A stretch of DNA of 64,000 nucleotides from Paragordius varius (lineage: Eukaryota; Nematomorpha): contig OZ176055.1 of assembly GCA_964247055.1 (NCBI GenBank), positions 4,650,001 through 4,714,000 of the forward strand. The letters are read 5' to 3'. The translations under genes and the position numbers were made by a program. Of this stretch, positions 46,568 through 58,659 are shown piece after piece. Numbering within the stretch: position 1 is the stretch's first letter; each line of letters starts with the position of its first letter. The notes below the pieces were generated by a model, which saw nothing but the letters and a program-made list of their open reading frames with translations, was not told where the DNA came from and did not search any database.

Positions 46568-48015
46568 TCGATTATTTTTTGGACCTGTATAAATTCAGCT
46601 GGAATGACCTGAGATAGTATAGATGATTTTCATATGCCATGAATACATACAATATTAATATTTTAATGACAGTGGGATTTATAAGGACGAACATTATTTT
46701 CTTACCGTGTAACTGTTTAAGTATATAAAAATTGTGTATTATTATATTCGTTAAAGAATAGCAAAAGCATAAAAGCAATTACTTTAATTGGGTAGGTGTT
46801 ATAAATTATTATTTTCCAAAATTTAACCTGCTTCCATTTATAATCATACAAATGGCATATATTCCAAGTATAACAGCCTATATTTATGATAAAACATATA
46901 TTATTCTGTACATATTTAAGTTTCAAAAATAATATGAAGTTTAAATCAATAAAATTCTAACTGCAAGTCTGTTATAATATTCCATTTTGTGTCATTTTTC
47001 ACTACTGTCAAGATGGATATAGTTATATTTTTATTGTTAATTTTTGAAAGTATATTATATTAGTAATACTATATAAGTTTGTGAGGTTACCAGGCCAAAT
47101 GGTCAATATTATCGGTTTTTATTTCTAAATACTCATATTAATGTGAAAGAAACAAAGTTAAATATCCTCTACCTAGAAAATAAATAATGTTGGGGTCAGT
47201 ACGGAAAACAAATTAAAAAAGGAAAAATTTAAAATATAGATGGTTATAAAAAATATTTTATTTGTAAACCCTTACCTTTGTACAAATATTAATGCATAAA
47301 GAGTAAAATAATTAATAAAACCTTTAAACAATTACGATATTTAACATATTAGGATGGATTCATATCAAAATCCCTTTAAAAATAAAATATTTATAGATAT
47401 TAATATAATTACAAAATAAGTGTTTATACGAGGGAATCCAAATATTTTATTTCGAATATAATTTAACAGGGATTTTAAAAAATGCGTAATAAATAATTAT
47501 TTCACAAAGAGTATGATTTCAAAAATATGTTAAGTAGTAACGGATATGGATATATTTTGAGGGGACATTCAGGATATTGTAATTTTTTAAAATAGATAAA
47601 TATACGGCTTTCGCTCCGCGTCAAACACATGAAAATATGTTAAACAATCAATATGGACAAATCGCAAGAATTAGTAAATTCTGAATTAGGCTACCAAATA
47701 AATAGAGAAATCCTCTAGTAGGATTTTCGTTTTATAATTGATTATTATAATTTTTATATACCAATTATATTCTCGTTTTAATATACTTATTTAATAACTC
47801 CGCCTCAAATTTGAAAGCATGTTAGCGCATAAATTTAATCTTGGAATGGCATCCAGCGCAATTCAAACTAATATAGCACATTTCTTTTGGTTCTGTTAAA
47901 AAATGTTTTCTTAGCCCAATTTTAACATCTACTAAAATGTTGCAATAATAAACATTGTATATGGATTATAGACAGATACTCTTACTGGTCGTATTTCCAA
48001 ATATATATATATCCT

Positions 48016-49277
48016 CTGTGTGCAAAAAAATTTTTAACTAAAAATTGTTTTTTTATGAGATAGCCTATGACCAGCGTATTCATTTGCCGCAAAAATTTTT
48101 ATTTGTTGACAACCTAGTTTTTGAAATATTGAGAGAAAATCGAAATTGGGCATAAAGTGAAAATTAAGGATAATTAAGGATAAAACAAAAAATAATAATA
48201 AAATTTGAAATATTATGGTTTATTATCATTTCAAAATATATTTTCAATAATAGCCTAAAATCATATAGTTAGGGTTTCTATAAAATTTTTGCCCAAAAGA
48301 TGGTGTTTTTCGTTTATCACACTTAAAAGAAAAAAAATTTAATGGAACTATATTAAAATAATTGTTTTTAATTATTTACTACCTATCCTCACTATAAAAA
48401 TCTTAACATTTATATTTTATTCAGTAAAAAATACTTATATATCAAAATTAAACCAAAAATACTGTTTTTTATTTTTGCATTGTTTTGTCATCTGATTTAT
48501 GAGTGTATAAAAAATTTATACTGTTTTATTTTGGTTTCTTACATGAGTGGGAATCATAAAGTATAAAATTTATGCCAAATAAAAAAATAGTGGAATATCA
48601 ACCAACAATCCGTACGAATCTTAATAATAATTTGTCTTAAAACAGACTTGTTACAGGGATTTGTAAGGATTGTTCTTGATATTTTACTACTTTTAAATGC
48701 TATTTTACATAAATTATATACTTTAAATTCGCACTCATGTAAGATTCTAAACTAAAACAGTATAAATTTTTTATACACTCACAAACCAGATGACAAAAAA
48801 ATTTAAAACTAAAAAACAATATTTTTTGGTTTTATTTTGATATATAAGTTTTTTTACTGAATAAAATATGGATGTTAAGATTTTAATAGTGAGTTTAGCT
48901 AGTAAATAATTAAAAAAAATTATATAAATATAGTTTTATAAAAAAAATTTGTCTTGTGAGTGTGTTAAAAGAAAAACGCCATCTTTTGAGCTGAAATTTA
49001 ATAGAAACCCTATCTATATGATTTTAGGCTATTTATATATTGAAAATATATTTTGAAATGATAATAAACCATAATATCTCAAATTTTATCATTATATTTT
49101 GAATTATCCTTAATTATCCTTAATTTTCACTTTTTGCCCGATTTCGATTTTCTCCCAATATTTCAAAAACTAGGTTGTCAAAAAATAATAATTTTTGCGG
49201 CAAATGAATTCACTGGTCATAAGCTATCATGAAAAAAAATTTTTTTCGTATCAAAATGACCCTCATTTTTGCACACA

Positions 49278-49278
<1 letters not shown>
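48016..49278. mobile_element. Foldback element with ~0.6-kb inverted arms, copy 1
   Basis: Almost the whole 1.26 kb is one imperfect palindrome. It begins CTGTGTGCAAAAA and ends TTTTTGCACACAG. Paired internal blocks include GAGATAGCCTATGACCAG with CTGGTCATAAGCTATC, and CCTAAAATCATATAG with CTATATGATTTTAGG. The right end abuts a TA microsatellite. Ends of this form and a TA target suggest a Tc1/mariner-mobilised non-autonomous element, but no transposase is present. Confidence 0.75.
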
Positions 49279-49323
<45 letters not shown>

Positions 49324-50760
49324 ATAATTTGGGTTTTAAGAAATTTGAATTTCAGAACAATATAATTCATAATTAGGCAAAATATTTTTACTTTAATAAT
49401 TAAATTATATTTTAAACATCTTAGAATGTATATATCATTAGAGAATATGGATTCAAGAGGGATTAAATAAGGTTTATAAAAAATTTATCAATAACTCACG
49501 TTTCGTGATAATCAATTATGGGAATCAAATTTTAAGACAAAAATAAGAATCAATATAAAACAAACGATGTAAATGGGATTAAATTTAACTTGAAGTCAGC
49601 AATGTCATTTAAAAATTGGAGGGATTTATGATTTTTTAGAGATGGAATTAAATATTATTTCAATTTTGAAATCTATATTGACCATTATAAAAAATATGGT
49701 TAATAATCTCTTGGGAGTTTATCAGAGTCACTTATGGTACAATGCAATAAATTAAGAATAAATACCTATAATATATACCATTGTTCTGGAAAAACCATAA
49801 TAACATAAAAAGTATAAATATTTTAATGATAATAAATAATTTAACTATGAAAATTTAAGTTAATAATTTGGTTAAGTAAAAATAATACAAATATAAATGG
49901 TTTGGATTTAGTGCATACTTATTTCAATTTAATTTTATCACATACCACAAAAGCGCTCATAAAAATTACATTTTTTATTCTTCCAATAAAAATAATTACC
50001 TTAATAAGAGTGTTTGAAAGGGGGGAGTACATAATTGTAACATTTTGAAAGGGAAATTCATCGAAATATTTTCTCTCATAGATTGGATAGTGGGAAACAT
50101 AGGTATAAAATTAGTAAAGCAAAAAATAGCGTCATTCTTCCTGATCATAAAACCAATTGTACATTTTGGGTAAAAATATATTATTATATTGATGTCAACG
50201 AAAAATGGGACGTCTCAAACATGATACAGAATAATATGGTAAAATTTGGGAACAAATTAAATATCTTTTCAATTTTGGAATATTATGAATTTCACTCACA
50301 CATTCTTAATATTATGTCTGAAAAGCTTGAATTTTAAGTATGCTCCTAGTTATAAAGCGCAATAATGAAGATTAATGTTTAAATTTGGCACAAAATGATA
50401 CAGCCAGTAATTGTTTCTTTTTTATAATGGAATATTTTAGTCTAATTAAACATTTTTTAAATTATAAACACCATAAAAAAATAACAATAGTTATGGAAAA
50501 TAATTAACGTGGTAAAATAGTATATTTTTTACCGTTGGAATCCATAATTCGATCCATTTTTCATCATAAATTAGTTTAATTGATAAAAAGAATAAATATT
50601 ATCAAGATTCTCTTATTTTATAAAACAATATTTCGTCATTGTTAACTTTATTTTTCACTTTAGCTCAATACTTTTTTTAAACTCGCCATTTTTATTTATA
50701 ATGGCATAAAAGAGTGGAAAGAATATTTATAATAAATTATAAAAATATTTTTAAATAAAA

Positions 50761-51818
50761 CACAGTATTCAAATTAAATTTTTTATCATGAGATAGCTTA
50801 TGACCAACAAAATCTTTTGCCGAAAATATTTTAATTTGTTGATGACCTAGTTTTTGAAATATTGAGAGAAACTCGAAATTGGACAAAATGTAAAATTAAG
50901 GATAATTAAAAAATAATGGAACCTATTATATAAAGGTTTATTTTTTTATAAGATATTTAAAATTTATAAGCCTAAAATCATATAGTTAGGGTTTTATTAA
51001 AACTCAGATTAAAAACATACTTTAGAAACAAAAAAATTTTATGAAACTATATAAAAATATTTATTTACTAGCTAAACTCATGATTGAAATCTTAACATTC
51101 ATATTTTATACAGTAAAAATAACTTATATATCAAAATAAAATTAATAAAATATTGTTTTTTATTTTTTTGTCATCTGGTAAATGAAAATTTACTGTTTTA
51201 TTTTGGAATCTTACAGAAAAAAGTATAAAAATTAATACAAAATAGGATTTCGCAAGTAGTGATCCGTACACAGTAATAAGTATTTGTTTTAAGATAAATT
51301 AATATTTTTATTGGGATTAGTACTGATTTTCCGTTGTTTCCACTACTTAATAATCCTATTTTGTATTAATTTATATACTCTGTAATACCCGCTCATGTAA
51401 GATTCCAAAATAAAACAGTAAATTTATATATCTTCATCAACCAGATACAAAAAAAATGTAAAAATAAAAAATAATATTATTAATTTTATCTTAGTAAATG
51501 AGTCATTTTTACTGTTAAGATTTCAAATAGCTTAGTTAATAATTAAAAAAAATTATTTTAATACATTTGATACTTTTTGTCTTTTAAGAAGGAAAAACAG
51601 CATTTTTTGATCTAAAAAAAACCCTAACCATATGATTTAGGTTATTTATCTATTTTTCGTATATTTTTTAATTATCCTTATTTCAATTTTTGTCGGATTT
51701 CGATTTTCTCTCAATTTTTCACAAACTAAATCGAACAAATAAAAATTTTAGCAGCAAATAAATTTGCTAGTGATAAAAAAAATTTTGTTAAAAAAATTGA
51801 CCCTCTTTTTTGCCACAG
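50761..51818. mobile_element. Foldback element, copy 2
   Basis: The same arms as the element at 48016 in more degraded form: GAGATAGCTTATGACC, GCCTAAAATCATATAG and TTACTGTTTTATTTTGG are found on the left, with their complements on the right. The right end is TTTTTTGCCACAG. The central loop has diverged from copy 1, although GATCCGTAC is recognisable. Confidence 0.65.
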
Positions 51819-52586
51819 TGATATACTAGTTTTCGGTTATTTTTTAAAGAATATAAAAACATAAAAACCAAGTTAAACATTTTTTAAGGTTCAAATTTTT
51901 CATATGCCTACATCGCTCAAGCTCACTCTTTAAATATTTTTTTGGAAATAAGCTCATTTAAATTTTTAAATTTATAAATTTTTTTAAACCGAAAAATAAA
52001 TAATAATTTACCGAAATTTTTTAAAAGGGTTAGGCAAAATAATTAGCCAAAGAGTGGACAATATAAAACGATTTTTAAATCATTTACCCACCCCAAATTA
52101 GGGTATAATAAAATCAATTTTGTTATTACATTTTATATATTTCAAAAAAGAAATCCAAGGATTCTATAAAATTTGACATATTTAAAACCCAATAATATAA
52201 TTAGAATGATATTGTATTGGTTATATCTGTTTTTGGCCATTTATGTAATTATATCAATTATTTTTGTAAATTTCATAACGGTTACACATATTACTAAATC
52301 AGCAAAATTTTGAGTTATCCAAGCGAACACCTACTAGTTGAATTCTTACCTATGCTTGATTTCAGGTCACCAAATATCTTAAAATACTTGTAATGTTGTG
52401 ATGCCTATAAAAAGTGATATTTTTTTCCACAATAGCAGAGGTATCAATCATTAAATATGAAAGGACCTGTTTATTTTTAAATAGTGCACAAAATCGCAGG
52501 GTCATTAATATCCGATTAAATAAATAAACTGGAAAAAAAATTGGCATTTTCATAGTCCTCTTGCACGACTATAAATTGTTCTATAA

Positions 52587-54024
52587 CAGGGGTGGCCAAC
52601 CTTTTTTTCCCACGGGCTACTTTTTTTTGGAGAATATTTCACGCGGGCACGTATAAGATTCAACCACTTCAATACAATAACTCAAATATATTCATTCTAT
52701 TTACGGAATGCTAGCCCAGCCCATTTTAAATTAGATATTATGAAAAATGATTATTTTTGAGTAGTTATTTTTATATTAAAATACATAAATAATGTTAATT
52801 CAGAAATCTGGTTGCCACCATCAGTACAAATACTAAAAAATTTACATCATTCAATTTATTAAAGTACTGTACATCTTGCGACAGATTTTAGATGATTAAA
52901 GTAAAAAATGGATTTGTAGCTCTTGGTAAAGATATTTTATGGATTACTGCATACCAGGTTTTATGAACATATGTTATAAGATAGTAAATTTCATCAAATC
53001 GAAAAGAGAGTGGTGCCGCACTTTTATATAGAATTAGTTTTGACAGAGTAAACTAGTAAAAACAGATGTAAAATGATTAAGTCGTGCTGCATTTTAGAAA
53101 GTTTTATACAATATCACTATAAATATATCTATTTTACAGCAGAAAAATTATTCATATCTACAGGTCTAAAATCGCTTTGATCTTGCTTTTTAATGCGATA
53201 AAAAAATTGCGCATTGAGTGTTTCTAGCATTTAAATGATCTTTCAATAGCTTGATTGATTTGCAAATATCCTACTATTTTTTATAGTTCATGTGAAGCGT
53301 AATTGTTTTTGGACATTTGCTTTTTTAGGTAAAGCCGCGGTGGAGTTGCATCAAAGTACATTTTTCATCCTTCATTATAAAAAAATATTCTTCCCATTCC
53401 TTTCTAAAACGATATTTTAGCATTTTTTTTGGCTTTAATCATTAATTATACTTAAATATAATTAAAGGTTACCAGCTTCTAATTCAAACTACTAAGGAAA
53501 TTACATATGATATAAAGTTGAAATAAAATTTATATGATTAAATAAATATATAAACACTTGGATACACTAATTTCAATGCTCCTATTCAAACTGGAATTTG
53601 AGGGATCCCATGCCTCTTTTAAATCATACATTTCAAAAAATATAAAATAAAATGAAATTGCAAAAGTTTGCAAAAAAATATAAAAGAATGCATTGAAAAA
53701 TAATTGGTTTATTTTATGGATAAATTTGAAGGGAAAAATTTAGCTCTCATGACAATAAAAATAATGGAATATAAACCACTTGTTTATATGTTAGATGTGA
53801 TTAGAATAACAAATAAGCTTTAGTTTTAGCATTAGTATCAAATAAACACGATAGTTTGCAAAAATAATGTAAAGAAAAATGGCATCGAAGTAGTTTGACA
53901 TGGAAATTTTTTTATAAACTAAACTTTATCTAGTTATTTTGGCTTATTTATATATTTGTTTAAAAAATGAGGCGACGCTTCAAAATTTCGCGGTCACGAA
54001 GGGTCGACCGTTTGGCCACCCCTC
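52587..54024. mobile_element. hAT-like non-autonomous element, about 1.4 kb
   Basis: The left end CAGGGGTGGCCAACC and right end TTTGGCCACCCCTC are inverted repeats of a hAT type. Flanking 8-mers (TTCTATAA and CTCTAGAT) match only partly. The interior is A+T-rich with no open frame over 60 codons that looks like transposase, so it is either non-autonomous or an old decayed copy. Confidence 0.55.
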
Positions 54025-54185
54025 CTCTAGATAGAACAATCGAGGTATTATGCGGATTTTTTTGATTGGAATCATTGCAAAAATTTGTTTTATATATCAT
54101 AAACTAACTAGAGGTTTATTATTAACACTTCTTTAACCTTTTTTTTATTGGAGTACATAGGATATATTCACAGGCTAAATTTGAA

Positions 54186-54556
54186 TATACCATTTACAGT
54201 TCAATTTCAACAATTTAAATTCACCCTTGAACAATTCAAATTCACCCTTGAACAATTCAAATTCACCCTCGAACAATTCAAATTCACCCTCAAATAAAAT
54301 ATATGTTTTTTAAGATTAAAAATTACCTATATTTTATATATTTTTCAAAAATAAAAGTTTTGTTTTAAAATAAAATAATACTGAAAAAATAATAAACTAT
54401 ACCATAAACATATACTTCATATTAATAATGAATTATACTAGTCCGAAAACACATAATTTATTTTTAGGGTGAATTTGAATTGTTCGAAGGTGAATTTGAA
54501 TTGTTCGAGGGTGAATTTGAGTTGTTCAAGGGTGAATTTGAACTGTAAATGGTATA
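54186..54556. mobile_element. MITE with iterated inverted-repeat ends, copy 2
   Basis: It starts TATACCATTTACAGTTCAA and ends TTGAACTGTAAATGGTATA. The left end carries about five tandem ~19-bp units (AATTCAAATTCACCCTTGAAC type) and the right end about four in reverse orientation. The centre is nearly the same as in 27845-28137, so the two copies differ mainly in the number of terminal units. Confidence 0.8.
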
Positions 54557-55283
54557 TATTGCTACGAAAGGTATTTTAGTGTAATATTGCATTAATGTAT
54601 ACAATACATATTAATAGTTGGATTTTTTACATTTCTAGAGTCAAGTTGGAAATCTCTTTATTCCAAAATACACAAAGCATTACTAAAAGCATCAATTAAT
54701 GATAGTTTGCTGACAAAACAAAGACTGCATATTTTTCAATTATATCATGATTTTTTAAGACGTTTCATTTTATATCCGTTATGGTTAAAAAAAACTGACC
54801 TAGGGCGAGTTTAATATAACTTAAAAAGTATTTATGATGATATCTTTGGATTGCCCAATATACAAATGGTAATCACAAACAAATTATCTTCAATTTGTAA
54901 CGGAAAAATTTTATAAATGGTGGATGCATTACGATTCTAGTTAACTTTAAATTTTTACCGATTTTTAAAATTATTAAACCTGCTTCTTATTTCAAATGGA
55001 GTATCTAAATTATAAGGTATCAGAAAACCTTTCTAATTATATTTGTTTAATTATCCTATAGTCAAACTATTATGATGTTTAAGACATCAATTATAAAAAA
55101 TAACCAGAGAACACTTTTTTAAATGTGTAAATATTTTAAATATATAATTTGATAAAATCCTTTAATTATTGGGCAGATATAATTCTTTATAATAACAGTA
55201 GGATATAGAACAATGTATTTGATACGTTAATAATATCCCATATATATAGTTACTCATAATGGTACTTAAAAAGGTAGACACAT

Positions 55284-57448
55284 ATGATTGAAAAACTTAC
55301 ACCTGTACCCGGGGAAAAAGATTGTAGAATTAATAGCTATATTGATCGGGTAGTTCCAATATAATATTTAGCATGAAAGATATAAAGCTGAGGCCAAGGA
55401 AAGTGAAAGTGATATAGTTTTTATCGGTGACTCTTTGATAGAGCATCTACAACAAACTGAGGTATTTTTTAAATTAAAATTACAGATTTGGGATGTTTTT
55501 AGCCAAATGCATGCCTTAAATTTTGGGATGAGTGGAGACAAAACGCAAAATGTCTTATGGCGCTTACAAAACGGCGAACTAGCTTTTGAAGATTATAAAC
55601 CTAAGGTTTTTTATAATTATATAAATACAAATCTAAAATTCCTACGATAGCGTTGGTCTTTAACGTTATAATTAAAAGTTTTTTTCCCATAATAATCAGA
55701 GCTTTCTTTTGCCGAAAATATTCTTGTTAATTTTTTTCTATTATCATACAACTTTTGTATTTTTATACACGCTATTACATCTTGTAACCTAAACTAACCT
55801 AATGGAAACTAACCCCTAAATTTTTTGGATATAAGATATATTATTAGTTGAGTTTTATAACATATAGATAATTCATTCTGTTAGAATATAAAAATTAAAC
55901 ATGGTAGAGTGGTTACTGCGTTATTATGCTTTGTCTGCTTGAGTATGTGACGGTTAAAACCAGTGGTACTTTTAAAATTTTTAAAGGGCCATAAAAATAT
56001 TATTGAAGGGCCATAATACCGGTTAAAATGATTATAGCTGTTTGGCACATTTGCAGATATTTATGTTCAAAATAAGTACATCGATTTTTTTTCAAATAAT
56101 TTAGGGCCATAAAGGCATTTTGCATGCGGCCCGTGGGCCGCGGTTTGAGTACCAGTTTAAACCCTGAATGCGTCATGATTTTTTTATCCAAACAATTTTA
56201 TCTTTTAGGTTTTTGTTCTCCTCATCGGAACTAATAACGAAGAAAATACTGATGATATTGTCGATAGCATAAATGATATCGTCAATTTGATCCATCAAAT
56301 TATTCCATCCGCCTATATATTAATATTGGTAAATTGTGATCATTTTTTAAAATTCTACTATTACTTATTGGATTAATCAGATTGGGCGCCTAAATTCTGT
56401 CAAATATATTTATATGGTTAAATTCCAATATAAATGAGTTTCTCACTTGTCAAAAATAATATTAGTCTGTCCGATAATGCAGTCATTCATGGTTATCACT
56501 AGTCAATTTATACCACAAATATAAATATATGTAGTCCATTTATAACTCAAAAACAGAATTTGATAATTATACTTTCATTCATAATATTGATACAAATTAT
56601 TGACATACAAATTTACATTTTTATATGTAAATTTTGGAAAGTTTATTAAGGATTTATATCTGGTGATAAATATTAGGTTGAAAAGACTTCTCCGATTAAT
56701 ATTTAAATTTACAGTTGTGCTCCAATTCAGACCTAACCCAATTTTAATAGATTTATTCTTTCAAAACCATTTCCGTAACCAAAACATCCAAATTATCAAA
56801 TTCTTAGTGCAATATAAATTTTTTGTAATATTATTATTACATATTATTTTATATAATTTTTTTTAAAGATTTCATTAAAAGTAGCAGATGTATGACACGG
56901 CCTTTATTTTTATTTTTTTGCGGCTAATTATTTAAAATGTAGATTAAAAATATGAAATTATAATTGGACCATAAATTTAACTGTATAAAATTAATGAATT
57001 AAATTTTTTATAAATATTAATTTTTTCATATATTTTACCATTATAAAAAATTAAAACTCTTTAATCGTTTTAGAAATTATTTCCCAAAGGTCTTTACCCT
57101 TGTCCCGAGCGGGAAAAAATAGGCGTTATTAACAAGCTTCTAGCACAACGTTTCGGGACATTTAATGACACACTAATACAAGCTGTTGCCAATAATTCTT
57201 TACAACATAACCAAATTACTGTAGCTAATCAACAGCATTTCAAACATGGAGACCAATATAAATCTCAACAAATTCAACTTTTAGATTTGGATCCCGGTTT
57301 TGTTCAACCAGATGGTCGCATCAGCCATCTCGATATGTACGATTATTTGCATCTCACAAAACGTGGTTATGAAAAAGCGTTTGGTCCTTTGGTAGAGCTT
57401 TTGAAGTCATTATTGGAAAATGAGTCTCCTCCCGATACCCAAAACTGA
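55284..57448 (+). CDS. Platelet-activating factor acetylhydrolase IB catalytic (alpha) subunit
   Basis: Exons 55284-55349, 55372-55461, 55486-55605, 56209-56328 and 57074-57448 give 256 aa with stop TGA. The family (PAFAH1B2/B3) is a cytosolic SGNH hydrolase that removes the acetyl group of platelet-activating factor and binds LIS1, linking it to dynein and cell migration. Visible: IVFIGDSLIEHL with the nucleophile Ser at about residue 43, HALNFGMSGDKTQNVLWRLQNGEL, VLLIGTNNEENT, LLPKGLYP-like LFPKGLYPCPER, and DMYDYLHLTKRGY with the catalytic Asp and His. Compared with the human protein there is an extra stretch of about 25-30 residues (roughly NDTLIQAVANNSLQHNQITV onward) before the conserved LLDLDPGFV. 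The first two introns are 22 and 24 nt. The ATG follows CATATG in an A+T-rich leader. Confidence 0.93.
55350..55485 (+). other. Two ultra-short introns (22 and 24 nt) in the PAF-AH gene
   Basis: Introns 55350-55371 (22 nt) and 55462-55485 (24 nt) are both GT-AG and phase 0. The first contains an in-frame stop and its removal joins YIDR to HERYKAEAK. The second has no stop and is a multiple of three, so it reads as an eight-residue insertion (VFFKLKLQ). The family sequence runs straight across it (human QQYEIWRELF, here QQTE then IWDVF). Confidence 0.82.
55961..56155. mobile_element. hAT-type MITE in PAF-AH intron 3
   Basis: It begins CAGTGGTACTTTTAAAA and ends GGCCGCGGTTTGAGTACCAG, the same family as the element at 17516. 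Flanking 8-mers GTTAAAAC and TTTAAACC agree at six of eight positions. Two AGGGCCATAA motifs lie near the left end and a third near the right. Confidence 0.65.
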
Positions 57449-57646
57449 ATATGTGTGATAAAGCATTTCTTGATGTGTCTAAAATATAATCGCTTTAGTG
57501 ATCACGTTATCTATGTTAGATTATTTATTTACTGTTGTGTCAATAGTTATAGTTTTCATTATTTGTCAATATTTATTTTATCTAAAGTAAATTATTGTTA
57601 TATTTATTTTGAAATAATACATAACAAGGTTATTTATCGCTTAAAT

Positions 57647-57945
57647 CAGGGGTGTTCAACACGAGGCCCGCGGGACGCATGCGGCCATCCAAATATTTCG
57701 GCGGCCCACAAGAAATTTCAATTAATAAAATTTCACAATATCTAAGCAAAATTGATTTTATAAAAAAAACTTTCTGAAATAACCTTTCCAAATTTTGGCA
57801 ATGAACTAGCAAAAAATGTCAAAATAAATAGTATTTTTACAGTCTTATATTTATATAAAATATTTCTTAATGCCCATATAATTGCGAATGCGGATCAGAT
57901 ACCCGAAAATGCGGCAGGTGAAGCCGATCATATTAGACACCCCTG
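57647..57945. mobile_element. hAT-type MITE, about 299 bp, with 8-bp target duplication
   Basis: The left end CAGGGGTGTTCAAC, followed by GAGGCCCGCGGG, mirrors the right end ATTAGACACCCCTG. The flanks are GCTTAAAT (57639-57646) and GTTTAAAT (57946-57953), seven of eight identical. It shares AAATTTTGGCAATGAA..TAGCAAAAAATGT with the element at 5707, so both are one family. Confidence 0.75.
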
Positions 57946-58659
57946 GTTTAAATGAAAACATTAATCCCAAGATCAACCATTTTTAAACTAATTATACTAA
58001 TAATATTTGCACTCAACAATTATTAACATGGCATAAAAGTAAATTTTCAATCATAATTTCAGAAGGGTTCCAATAGTTTTTTATATAAATCAATTTTATT
58101 TTGTAACGTATAATATTTGCCTTTGTGATATTATGTTAAATTACCGTATTCTGTAATCTGACCGGTCACTGATTATTGACGGTCAACAGAATTCGATTGT
58201 TTTATCATAGTTTTGAATAACTCCAAAAATTCGATTAAATTTTATCCCTTTTGGTTATTAAATCCATTAAATTATAATTTTGAGGAAAGTGTGTCACATC
58301 AAACCATTTCATCGCCATTCTCTAACCAATTTTCGGTTTTTAAAACTGCTAAAAAATATAGCTTAATAATCATATACAGTGATAATTGAAATTATACGCA
58401 AAATGTAAAAAACAATAATGCCTTTTTTCAAAAATGATTATATCTTTTAAATCTTGCTTTTTATATTATAACTTATAGATTTGGGTTGACATATAGATAT
58501 TAAATATGTATATTGGTAATGAATTACAAAATTATTGTAACTATGAGGCAAAATTCAGGGTTCTTAAAATATGTGGTTGTCTTTTAAAAATATATTTGTC
58601 TTTTAGTTTTTATCCTTTGTGTTTCCGTATTTATCAATAAATTTATTATTTATATATTA

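Larger units (their letters stand above)
46568..55283. other. Large intergenic region between divergent GPCR and PAF-AH genes
   Basis: No gene is supported in 8.7 kb. It holds two foldback elements (48016-49278 and 50761-51818), a TA microsatellite at about 49278-49321, a hAT-like element (52587-54024) and copy 2 of the iterated-TIR MITE (54186-54556). A short open frame at 50083-50337 (84 codons, + strand) has no recognisable domain and I do not call it. The GPCR promoter should lie just right of 46567. Confidence 0.5.

Noticed and set aside
50083-50337. 84-codon + strand open frame
   Set aside because: No domain or splice context, and low-complexity A+T-driven composition. It could be a decayed transposase, but nothing supports that.
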